Shown here: positions 51,180 through 61,438 of the stretch, one piece after another
Layout of the letters: every line of letters starts with the position of its first letter
Position numbering within the stretch: position 1 is the stretch's first letter
Source: Casuarina equisetifolia
Lineage: Eukaryota; Streptophyta; Magnoliopsida; Fagales; Casuarinaceae
NCBI GenBank assembly: GCA_028551475.1
Contig: CM052362.1
Location: 24,100,021-24,164,020, forward strand
Direction: 5' to 3'
DNA: 64,000 nucleotides
The notes under the pieces: generated by a model
Database searches by the model: none
What the model was told of the DNA's origin: nothing
The model's input: only the letters and a program-made list of their open reading frames with translations
Translations under genes and position numbers: made by a program

Positions 51180-51201
51180 ACACACACCACACACACACAC
51201 C
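51138..51201. repeat. Poly-C run joined to (CA)n microsatellite
   Basis: About 28 consecutive C (51138-51165) run straight into about 18 CA units with one interruption. Such a compound tract is likely polymorphic and prone to assembly error in length. Confidence 0.95.
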
Positions 51202-54200
51202 AAAAGGTGAAGATAGATGGAGAAAAAAAAAAAAGTTGTGAAGATGATAATATGTATGTCAAGTACTAGATTTAGAATGTTTGTTTCCTCAGCAACTCAT
51301 TTTTACAAGATATTATTTTCTTAATTTCTCCTGTAATACGATATGATAAGTGCTGACCTAAAAATACAGCTTAGAGGTTTTAATCAGTATGTTCAGGGCC
51401 TGCAACATGATTTTGAGCTCTCAAAAACACCCCGCACCCCTCCAACACACCCAAATACGTGAAATGGTATGTCATAAATGTGGTTGCTCGGACAGCCCAT
51501 GTTCGCTTTTAAGCTTTATGTTCGATCTCTTCTGGGCATAGAGTATAACATCTTAGTCTTTCTGTTAGCATATTACATGTGGCCCTTGTCAATTGTTTCT
51601 TGTATATACATGTATATTTAATTGTTTGTTATATTCAGTTTGTCTATCTAGGAAGAATGATTCCTTAAGGATGTTCCCTCAGTTAGATTTAGATGCAACA
51701 TGTTGAGGCAGACAACGCACCTGTGTTTGATTGGAGATAGGGTTTTGCGCAGTTTCAATTTCAGAGCCCTCTTTTCCAGATTCATAGGTCAAGGTGCATA
51801 CGTTGTTGTCCACTCAGCATCAATAGCTCTGTGATTTAGTAATTTTTTGGTTTTAATTGATTAATTGAATTCCAAGTATGAAGCCAAAAGCACAGATCAG
51901 CCATAACAAATGGACGTTGTTTTCAAGTTGAGTCATAGATATTATTTTCACTTAAACTTTACTTTTCATGTTGCACTTCCTATTGAAGTAAGTAATTACT
52001 GCTCAGCTCCAGTGATCCGTTGAACAGAATGGCAGTAGAATATATCATTTCTGGTGGCAAAGATAACATAAGACAGTAAATCATCAATCTAAGCAGGTCT
52101 TTCATGCAAAAGGTTAGTCTCCTGGAACAGCCACAATAAATTGGTCCTGTGAATAGAAAAAAGAAACAGCTGTTCATTGCATTGTGAGAGTGACTTCTGC
52201 AGAATCAAAATACGGATTTGGTGCTTTGAATCAAATACTTAATGAGTGGAGGATTGATGGTGATTGCTGAGCCGTTGCTTTCCTTAGTCCTTTTCGTGAT
52301 TAATGACTTTGATGCTTCTGGTGCTGTGAGACTCAGCATGTATGGCCTCTAAACTGTTGCATTGAGAAGAATCTTCACTTACAGAAGATTAATCGTTGAA
52401 GTTTTCGATGCGAAAGATTTGACTCTGTCAAATCGATATGAATTTTGCTGACTAGAGCTGCTCCACATGAATCTCTTAAGGATTTTGTTTTATGTCTCAA
52501 ATTTGTGTTAAAACCATTTCATGGTGGGTAAGGCACAATGTGGCAGTTGACTACAGAAACTTGGTCCTACAACTTGTGTGGAAGGCACTCTCTGTGGACA
52601 ATGTTTGTAGACTTGATTAAACATGCTGTTGACAGCAAAGAATAAGGTATTAGCAGACTTGGATGATCAAATTTAGACTCAATACACTCGGTTCTATGCT
52701 TAATGGAGGGTTGTGGTGAAGTTCTTGTTCTCATTTTTCTTTTGTTCAATGCTTTGGCAGACTTGAAGAATGGCAAGAATTATCTGGTGGGAGATTAATA
52801 CCAAGAGTTTACATGGTTTATGCAAACAATTCATACGTTCACAAAATTTTAATTTATTCTCTATTTCGAACTTTCGTTTACTAATAAATCATTACACAAT
52901 TTCTCTTTCTAGCTGCTTTCTGTCTTTGATTACCGACACGAAGCACACAAATAACTTCTCAAAATTTTGCCTAAATCGAATCTGCCATTATAAAAACACC
53001 ATTGTTCTTATTCTCTTTTGTTCTGATGAAGTCCCTCTTTTTCCCAGTGGTGGGCCATTTTTTTTGGATGCTAGATGATAAAGATAGGCCAAATGTTACT
53101 TGACATCCCTGCCAAAGGATTGCGAATCTGATATTTCTCTTTCACATGCAGAGATTTTACAAGTTCTGATAACATATCTGCTAGCCTGTTTGAGTGAAAA
53201 CAAATGAAAATTAGGAGACACACAGAAGAGGAAAGAAAACGATCGATGATGATATTGACAGGGAACTGATGTTGAAAACTACCGTTCTGGATTCTATGCC
53301 AAGTTGATGCACAAAGATGCGATTTTTAGCAGCTTCAAGGAGTGGATTGGATTGACGAGGAAAGTGGGTTGGGGAATAAAGGTCCTTTCCAACATGGAAT
53401 TTAGACATCTAACTTCCATCAGGAGCTTCCATTTCTCGTACTGTTCTTTTCATTTTTGTATTGTGGGGTGGGAAGAATCACCTTTTTGCTAAACTCTCCG
53501 GCAAGAAGAGCACTAACAGAGTTTAGCATACCCCTTGTCTTGTCATCTCTAGTTCGCAACATTTAGGTCATGTGATCATGAAGGCAGCTGCTTATTAGCA
53601 TTCTCCAATTCTTCTTCCATCTCCTGAAATTGCCGGAAGCAATCTTAAGCGATTCTGAGCATTTGTTTCCAGACTAACGGCTCAGTGGTAATTAAGAATT
53701 GAGGATCAATCTCAATTCAAATTTGGAGTTATAAAAATAACTAAGTATATGGTACACTAATTCGGTATACTATTCCAATATCAATACATGTAAATATCAA
53801 ATATATGTGCTATAAAGGGTCAAATTTTCTTTTCTTAAAATAATTGTTAAATTTATGATTGTCTTATAATACTACGTTCACTTTATATAATTAGATGTCT
53901 TTTTATTTTTGTTTTTATAATGACCGATTTTTAAAAAGAAAGTGAATTCTTACTCGTATAGATATTTGGGATTTATTTGTTAAAAATAATGGTTGTTTCA
54001 TAGTATCAATATTCTCATAATCAGATATCTGCCTCTCTTAATTATTGGTTTAGGAAAAGAAGTTAAATTATTTCTAATAATATGAAAATGTGAAGGGCTT
54101 ACCGGGGCCCAGGTCAGGGACGCTTGAACCGCCATCAGACTATTAAGTACACTTGCCAAACAGGCTTGAGGATAACCTATCTTTACTCCACTTGGGTGCT

Positions 54201-54299
54201 TCTATTGCTGGTAGAATCATATCTCACAGTGATAACTCTTTGCAACCCACCTTCCCCACTAAACAGGTTTTGCATTAAATTTACACGGCAGACCTTCCC

Positions 54300-54360
54300 C
54301 AGAGAATGGAAGGACAAGACCTATCAAATGGAAGTGTTTTTCTTGTCCTTCCATTCTTTG
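54300..54360 (+). other. 20-bp hairpin with 21-nt loop
   Basis: The arms 54300-54319 (CAGAGAATGGAAGGACAAGA) and 54341-54360 (TCTTGTCCTTCCATTCTTTG) pair over 20 positions with one G-U wobble and no bulge. The loop is 54320-54340. Pairing stops sharply outside. The size is in the range of a short plant miRNA precursor, but I do not recognise either arm as a known miRNA. A palindromic transposon remnant is an alternative. Confidence 0.5.
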
Positions 54361-56063
54361 ATAATTCTTTTACCTTGGTAACGTGAAAGCCCCGATGAGC
54401 ATGCAAGGATCGTTGGGAACAGAGCAGTTGACATTCTCTTCATACTTCTGTTTGGCAGATTAATCATTTAATAATGACCCCCTAATCATGCAGAATCAAT
54501 TCAAAATTTCTCCACCCACTTCACGCTTTGTCCTTTATGTAAAGCAACATTAGAAGTTTGGTAATATGTTCTAATATCACTATCTAACAGCTGGTTTATC
54601 CCTTTCCGATTTGGTCAGACTGTTCTGGTCCGAATACAAATAGTATTCATTTGTCAATTTCTATGGAATACTCGGCTGGAGTTGCCATCTGTTAAAAACT
54701 TTCTTTTTCGTTTTTGTTATCAACAGGGGAAATCAACTTTACATGACTTTTTAACGGTTAACCACTCTACTATTTTTATGTTATCGCTACTCTTAATTAC
54801 TACTTTTAACATTAATATGCTTATGCTACCAGCTCAACTTGCAGGTTTACAGGTAATGAAAAATGAAGAAACAATAATTAATAAGGAAGCGATAAAAAGT
54901 TGATGTAATCAAACGTGCCTTCCACTTCTTTTCCACTCTTCGGTTCTATGAGTTGGATTGGTTCCCTTCCCAAAAGTTTAATCTTCAGGAGAACAATCAA
55001 GTTTTTATTTTTTAGCTTTGGATCATCCAATTAGTACTCGAGTAAAGGGTTCAAAGGCATCGGATTATCTTCTAGTTGGAACATCTTGGGGAGAGATTAA
55101 GATGATTCTAGTATAAGAAAACATGATCCATCAATTGAGAAGACCCTTTTGGATTAACCAAAAGAAAAGAAATGCAAAGCCGAATATTAACATTTGAATT
55201 TTGGGTCATTTCTTATCTGATTGAACCAAAACCGTTTTGAATTAGTGCAAATATTTGAAGGTTGAAACTTGCATCATGCGCAGAATGGAAAAAATGACAT
55301 TCTAGCTCGAGTTATACTTTTAACTCAGTCATATTTCTAACTAAGGAACATAGAGGCAACCTCGTTCCTGTTATGCATTTATGAAGTACTATAATTGTTT
55401 TACGAATGGAGACAACACAATCACATGTGCAAGCAGATTAATCAAATAAAAATGTACAAACGACTCTTGTATTGTCTTTTTATTTTTGTTCCTGAGCTGT
55501 TTCTTTTAACCATGGAGGAAAGGCTTACATTTGTTGCCAGCTAGCGGTTCCTGTGGGGATCTTGGGCTAATTGGTGGGCCAATTTTAGATATATCAGGTT
55601 GATATGAAAGATTTGTCACTTTCTATATCATAAGGTTTTTCAGTTAGATTCAGGTAAAAAGATCAGACTTGAAAATTGCTATTCAGGTAGTTCCTTTCTT
55701 TTTATATTCTACATCAAGCAATTGCAAGAAGCTGTCTTTGTTCTCTGTTTCATAGAGTTCTGTTCAGTTGCTGCTCTTTGGTTGAGATATAACATATTGG
55801 ATCTGGATTTCCAGTGTTACCGGTAGGAAAAGATTGTTTCTTTCATGGGTTCTCCTTCTCCTTGCTGAAAATTGCAGTCATCTTTTTGGTCCTGATCTGC
55901 GTTCTCGATATCTTCTTCTGGTAGGAAAGAATCTCCTAGTTGTCAGTTTGAAATCTCTTTAAAGTGAGAAAAAAAAAAAAAAAGCTTTGAATTCGAGGAT
56001 TTAGGATTGAGTCTGACGCTGGTTATGAGAATTTGAGGTGGGTTTCTGGTAAGAAGTTCGTCA

Positions 56064-57801
56064 ATGGCAAGTGAAGAATTGATTGAAGTCAAATTCAGGC
56101 TCGCCGATGGCACCGACATCGGCCCGAGCAAGTACAGTCCGGCAACCACTGTAGCATCTCTCAAAGCAAAAATAATTGCACAGTGGCCTAAAGGTTTATA
56201 ACTTCTACCGCCATTAATTTCTGTGTTTCTTGTTCACAATTCTGCTTTTTATTTCTTACTGTTTCAGAAGCTTTAGTGCATGTTGTCATAATCCTCCAAT
56301 TCTTGCATGTTATTTCATCTTAGTGGGATTTCTGGAAGTCTTGAAGAGGAAAAAGATGGTTTCTTTTGATGATACTGCTTTTCTCTGCAATTTTTTTGGA
56401 CAATTGAAAGCTGCCGGTCTTTGCGATCGCTTCGGTTCCCACTTGGAACTGATGTTCAGAGTTCCTTTTCTGGAACCGTGACTGAGTTCAAGGGAATATG
56501 GGCTGTGAAAGTTATCGGAAAATGCTTTGTCAGTGCCAGATTTGACATGATTCTTGCCTGTTATCTGCTTTGTCTACTCTAATCCTCTGCTCCTTTTGCC
56601 TGTTGGTATTGTTCTCAATTTTTTGTTTAACTGATTACGTTTTCTGATCAATATGTTCTGTGTATGGTAGAGAAAGAAAATGGTCCGAAAACAATAAACG
56701 ATGTGAAGCTTATTAATGCCGGAAAGATCCTGGAAAATAACAAGACGCTTACAGAGTCCAGGGTCGCGGTGGGTGAGCTCCCAGGAGGTGTCATCACTAT
56801 GCATGTTGTTTTGCGACCTCCTCATTCTGATAAAAGCAGCGGTAATCTCTAAATCTCAAACATATGACACTCATTTTTTGCTATTGAAAGGCTCGTGTTC
56901 ATGTATGGGCCAGTTTGACAGACAAATCCTTTGTGTTCATTCATGCTAACAGTTCATTTTCTTGTCAACAGGTAATTAGCTCAGTGATTAACTATTGACC
57001 ATTTAGGACCTAAGTTTGAGGCTCAATACCCCACATTCCCAAATCCCCTCGAACAGAAAAGGAAACATTAATTTTTTTTACCTAATTTGTTCCCGATGCA
57101 TAAATCATCCGGGTTTGGTTCCATTGCAAAAGATGATATGTATCTTATATTTATTAAATCTTGTCTTGAAGAGGAAGAATGTGATTTCCAGTAGTATTCA
57201 AGCCTAGGTTCAAATGAGACATCTTTTTACTCGTAATCTGGGTTCCCGTGACAAGTCTCTCCTTTTGCTTGAGGTAATGGAACATGTTGAAATGGTATAC
57301 GTTTTGCATTGCTTAATCTTCTCCTAGCAGCCTTTTTAAATTAAAGGACAAGTTTCTTTTTCGTAAGCCGGTTTTGAGAACGAAGTAGTTTTCTAACATT
57401 TATTTGCAAATTCCCACTGTTGATTAAGCGTGTAATGGCAAACTTCTTTTACTACCAAATATCACCTTTGGCTTAAATGCAGGAGGATCACTAACTTGAT
57501 TGCGTAATCCATCATTTTGTTAGTAAGAGTTTCTGCATTAGGAAGTATATGCTTTTTGATGCGTGTTTCTGGCATTTAATTTTGACTCGTTTTCAAATAC
57601 CAAATCCTCATGGTTGCGAAAAGTTTTCTTTCTTGATTCATAGATAAGCATAAAACTGTCTGTGCAGATATAGAAAAGATATGCAAAATGCTGCTGCGAT
57701 CAAAGTAATCACAATTGTTTGCAATCTTGACAGAGAAACTGCAGAATGATTCATCAAAGAAGGCTTGCTGTTCATGCTCCTGTTCATGCTCCATCTTGTA
57801 A
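56064..57801 (+). CDS. MUB: Membrane-anchored ubiquitin-fold protein
   Basis: Three exons (56064-56193, 56671-56841, 57734-57801) join in phase to 122 residues. The ubiquitin-like fold covers about residues 5-98: IEVKFRLADGTDIGPSKY, TTVASLKAKIIAQWPKEK, INDVKLINAGKILENNKTL, GVITMHVVLRPP. Instead of a diglycine end it has a Ser-rich linker and a Cys-rich tail, KKACCSCSCSIL. The final CSIL is a CaaX box whose Leu favours geranylgeranylation, and the other Cys residues could be palmitoylated. MUBs sit at the plasma membrane and recruit group VI E2 ubiquitin-conjugating enzymes. The neighbour order F-box/kelch - MUB matches At1g22040-At1g22050 (MUB6). The frame is intact. Confidence 0.95.
56970..57075 (+). 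repeat. tRNA-derived SINE-like element in MUB intron 2
   Basis: TAATTAGCTCAGTGATTA (from 56973) is a good tRNA box A and GAGGCTCAATACC (57018-57030) a fair box B, 45 nt apart. A T-run begins near 57070. It lies within the 892-nt intron 2 of the MUB gene. The element was not delimited by target-site duplications. Confidence 0.5.
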
Positions 57802-58932
57802 CTCCAGTAACAAAATCAACGGAGCTTCTGCAATTATGTTCTTCATGTGCTTCTGTTAGATACTTGCTGGGAGACAGTTCAGAAACTCTCAGTTTCATAA
57901 AGCAGGAGGAGAAACAAAAAGCTAGGAGGTTTCTTCCCCATACACCAGTTACTTTCATCTCATAGTTTCCTTCAGAAAATCTTGTAGTTGCTTCATTGCT
58001 TGTGAATGATAGAAAGAAATGGGCAATATTTAGTTACCGGAAGAGCTACAAAGAGATGATTACTGTTCTGAGTTGGGAATTTATCAGACTGCCAACAAGA
58101 ACATACTCTTATATGACAAATAAATGATGAACTCCCTTATTTTGTTAGACTTCTGGAAGGTTTATGAATGAAAATCAGAACTGGAGCGTAAGAATTGATA
58201 TTATTCCAAGAGGCATACATAAACAGAAACAAGAACTAAAGAAAATTGAAAATCAAACCAATATCGTATGATTTACCGAATGCTGAAAGTGGTGCCGAGA
58301 GAGCAAGGAAGAATTAAGTCTTCAAACCTATATCAAAGTTCAAGTTTAAAAATAATTCCTTTTTGTTCATAAGCCGAATCCCTCCCACATTCTCAAAATG
58401 AGAGATCAAATTACTTCTTATCTTTTTGTGATATTATCCTCATATCCAAAAGTGTTCTGTCGAGCGGTTTTAAGAGAGGGCAAGGAGGAGGTACGATCAT
58501 TTGTAACATACTCAGAATGCAAAAATCACTTTCCAGCAACAAAAAGGTGCTAGGCAGAAAATCGAGAATGGGGAGGACAAAGATATTCTAATGATTCTAC
58601 CGAAGATTGAAATAGAATTAATATAACTCCAGAAAATTTAATTTACCATACAACTGAAAAAATTGCAGGGGTGAGGCAAAAAAAAAAAAAAAAATTGAAA
58701 AAGAGATGTTACAGGGATTTATATTTTTTTTCCTACCAGAAATGACTGGCTGTGAAGCACAGTTTTATTTACATAAACTACTTACTACTCTTTCTGATAT
58801 CAGGCTCATAAGTAATTGGCTATGGCTGCTGATGTTCACTCCTGTGCAAAGGGTATTTACTTCTCATCCCAGCAAAGATCGTCTCTGGGCGGACTCAACA
58901 AAAAAGAAAGATTTCAGTACAAACTTTGATGG
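57802..58932. other. Convergent intergenic region
   Basis: MUB 3' UTR and, from the other side, the former 3' end of the coiled-coil gene fragment. AT-rich with an A-run at 58678-58696. No other feature was recognised. Confidence 0.5.
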
Positions 58933-59991
58933 CTATGAGGAATTCTCCCTCAACAGAAGAGCTTTCTTGGATGCCCAAACATTCTTGAGAGTCATCATGA
59001 GCTTCTGTCTCTCCCTTTCAACTTCAGCAAATTGAAGGCTTAGTTGAGAGTATCTCTCGTGCATCTATTTCAGTTCGGTCTCCATTACTGCATGCCTTCC
59101 TTTCAGTTCCAACATGTCTTTTATTACCTCATTGATGTCTCTAAAGCTTTGGAATACTGCTTCCCCGTTGCTGTGTTGCCTCAGGAAAGAACTGGATCAC
59201 AGGAGCAAAATCGTAAGATCATTTGATTTGTATTGTTTTGGTTACATTCATTTTACTATGCACCCAAATAGAAGAAAAGAGGAACAAGGAAAGAAAATGC
59301 AGAACCACAAGCTTAACCGACTAAGTGCAGAGGCCCAACCGCTACATAAATCACTATCAGGTACCCAAAACACAACCACCATGCAATTCCTTGAGAACCC
59401 TCTCACATCGGGCCTCAACAAATTAGCTAGTTTAACCACGGAAGGTGTACCTCTGAAAGTGGAGGCTTGATTTCTTCTTTGATTGGCGTGCTTCAGCAAG
59501 CTTGACTTACAAGGCAAGAACTCCTTCCTTTGACTTACCACCATGTGAAAATTCATTGTACGAGGGGTATTTGCTTCCCAACTCTTCGTTTGCTCAAGAA
59601 AGCAGCAGAAACAGGTGTCTGGAACAAGGAGCTAATATGCTATAAGGTGATGAAGGCTCCAAATCAGTTTACCTTATGTAAGAGCATCAGCTCTCTTTGT
59701 AAATCAGGAAAAACTGAACACGAATCATTATTGTCATGCAGAAAAGACATAAATATGTCCTAAAAATTGGCCCCAGACCTTCTGAGCATATGCAACAAGA
59801 TATATACAGACGCATTTCATTCCCCTTCACAAATATACCTCTTTATTCAAGTGGACCATGCAAGACTTTAGGCTTTGGGCTTTTAAGTGATCGTTGCTAA
59901 GAGATAACTGATTTGTGTCGTGTAGTAAGTTCTCTTGATCTGTGAGCGCAAGGCTAGGAACACAATTTGCATCTCCAGATGCAAGGGTATC
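58933..59991 (-). pseudogene. 3' exons of a long coiled-coil protein gene (At1g22060 type), decayed
   Basis: Three minus-strand pieces read as consecutive exons of the plant NT-C2/coiled-coil protein family. Exon 59839-59991 is open for 51 codons with clean splice sites (ends HLNKE|GTATAT; contains NDHLKAQSLKSCMVHLNKE). Exon 59673-59759 is open for 29 codons (DNNDSCSVFPDLQRELMLLH). The terminal piece, 58933 to about 59193, reads SSFLRQHSNGEAVFQSFRD, then MLELKGRHAVMETELK, an in-frame TAG, MHERYSQLSLQFAEVERERQ and the final stop at 58933. Between the pieces, near 59590-59610, the sequence ANEELGS is recognisable but its acceptor no longer fits the frame. The large central exons of this family (about 2000 residues) are not seen to the right; a tandem array and an NLR occupy that place. 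The gene is therefore a broken remnant. It lies beside MUB, as At1g22060 does beside At1g22050. Confidence 0.75.
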
Positions 59992-60176
59992 CTGATAAAT
60001 CATTATTCAGGTGACATGTTGAAGATCAAGCTATCAATGAGTAATGCAAAAATAATTACAAACTAGGTCAAGGCAAAAACTACAAGCCACTCTTAAAATA
60101 TCATTTAGAAACTAACGACTTTGAGCTACAGGAGAGGTGAAAATTCCAACTGTTAAATATGGCCTAAAAAATCAGC
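59992..60176. other. Remnant intron and NLR upstream region
   Basis: Sequence preceding the 59991 acceptor of the coiled-coil remnant; AT-rich and without exons on either strand. Confidence 0.4.
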
Positions 60177-60510
60177 TTCAATCATCTTTCTTAGTGAAGC
60201 AAATTGCATACATCCTACCTTTTCTTTTACAATTATGATGTACGCAAAGAATATTGATATCAGTTTCAATCATCTTTCTCAGTAAAGTAAATTGCATATA
60301 TCCTACCTTTTCTTTTACAACTGCGATATACACGCAAAGAATATTACTATCAGCTTTTATCATCTTTCTCAGCAAAGCAAATTGCATATATCCTACCTTT
60401 TCTTTTACAATTATGATGTACGCAAGGAACATTTTCTTAGTAAAGCAAATTGCATATATCCTACCTTTTCTTTTACAACTGTGATATGCACGCAAAGAAT
60501 ATCTTTACTG
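60177..60510. repeat. Four-copy tandem array, 88/90/68-bp spacing
   Basis: The core AAATTGCATA(C/T)ATCC followed by TACCTTTTCTTTTACAA starts at 60201, 60289, 60379 and 60447. Copies 1 and 3 continue with TTATGATGTACGCAA; copies 2 and 4 with CTG(C/T)GATAT(A/G)CACGCAA. The alternation shows growth by duplication of a dimer; the last unit lost about 22 bp. The array ends directly at the TATA box of the NLR gene. Confidence 0.95.
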
Positions 60511-60511
60511 C

Positions 60512-60520
60512 TATATATAT
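60512..60520 (+). promoter_or_regulatory. TATA box of the NLR gene
   Basis: TATATATAT lies 59 nt before ATG 60579-60581 and immediately after the tandem array. Confidence 0.5.
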
Positions 60521-60848
60521 CCCATGGGCAAAGTAGATAGGGTCGTTACACATTCCCTTTGATTTGCTAAAAAGAAACATGGATGTTGCAAGCATCGTTC
60601 TCTCTCCCTTGCTCCAAGTTTTTTTTGAAAAGTTTGCATCTGGCGAGTTTAACGACTTCTTTGAGCGACGAAAGCTCTCCCCCAATCTCATATGGAAGTT
60701 GAAAGCAGAATTCCGGACCTTCAAAGCAGTGCTGGCACAGGCGGAGAATTTGGAAGACATTGAGCCTCTTGTGAAAGAGTGGCTTGATGAGCTGAAAGAT
60801 GTAGTCTACGATGCAGAGGACGTCCTGGATGAGGTCGCTACTGACGCC

Positions 60849-60974
60849 TTGAGAAGCCAGTTGGAGGCTGAATTTCAAACTCTGGCAAGCAAGGAACGAA
60901 AGTCTGTCTCTCTGCGAAGCCAGCGAGAGGCTGAATTTCAAACTCTGGCAAGTAAGGTACGAAAGTCTAGCTCT
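60849..60974 (+). repeat. In-frame 63-bp tandem duplication in the NLR coiled coil
   Basis: Units 60849-60911 and 60912-60974 encode LRSQLEAEFQTLASKERKSV and LRSQREAEFQTLASKVRKSS plus one more Ser each. Few differences separate them, so the event is fairly recent. It adds 21 residues after the predicted first helices. Confidence 0.95.
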
Positions 60975-61390
60975 ACTTTTCATAATTCTTTTGTGAAAGA
61001 CACAGAGGATAAGATAAATTGGGTACTCGAAAGGCTGAGAGTTCTGAAAGATGAAATCAATGTTCTTGGCTTAAATAAGGGTTTGGGAATGGGAAGTAGA
61101 CCATTGGCAATACCCATTAGTTCTTTGGTTGACGAATCTGATATCTGTGGAAGGGATGATGACAGGGACGTAATAGTTAAGAAGTTGCTCTGTAGCGATG
61201 AAAAGCCTGTGATTGCCATAGTCGGCATGGGAGGTGTCGGCAAGACAACCCTTGCCCGGCTTGTATATCATGAGAAGAGAGTTCGGGGACATTTTGACAT
61301 TTTCGCATGGGTTTGGGTTTCAGGCAATTTTGATCTGGCCCTTAGAACCAGAAATATTCTGGAGGGCCTCAAAACGCCAGGTCCTGATAC

Positions 61391-61438
61391 CCAGGCCCAG
61401 GACCAGACCCAGACCCAGACCCAGACCCAGACCCAGAA
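61391..61438 (+). repeat. CCCAGA hexamer repeat inside the NB domain
   Basis: The repeat encodes QAQDQTQTQTQTQTQ between the RNBS-A region and kinase-2. A low-complexity insertion there is unusual for NB-ARC proteins. It keeps the frame. Confidence 0.9.

Larger units (their letters stand above)
50441..56063. other. Intergenic region between F-box/kelch and MUB genes
   Basis: The F-box 3' UTR is followed by about 5 kb without a recognised gene. It holds a poly-C/CA microsatellite (51138-51201) and a 20-bp hairpin (54300-54360), both listed separately. ORFs at 52770-53078, 54124-54381 and 54682-54903 have no family resemblance. The last 300 bp are the leader and promoter of the MUB gene, with an A-run at 55969-55983. 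Confidence 0.5.

Noticed and set aside
52200-52460. Possible C/D-box snoRNA-like motifs (TGATGG ... CTGA)
   Set aside because: Boxes are imperfect, terminal stems are not convincing and no guide region was recognised.
60178-60495. 105-codon minus-strand ORF through the tandem array
   Set aside because: It is open only because the repeat units lack stops in that frame. The predicted protein is the repeat translated, with no family match.
60177-60510. CRISPR-like array
   Set aside because: Units are contiguous variants of one sequence without unique spacers, in a plant nuclear genome.
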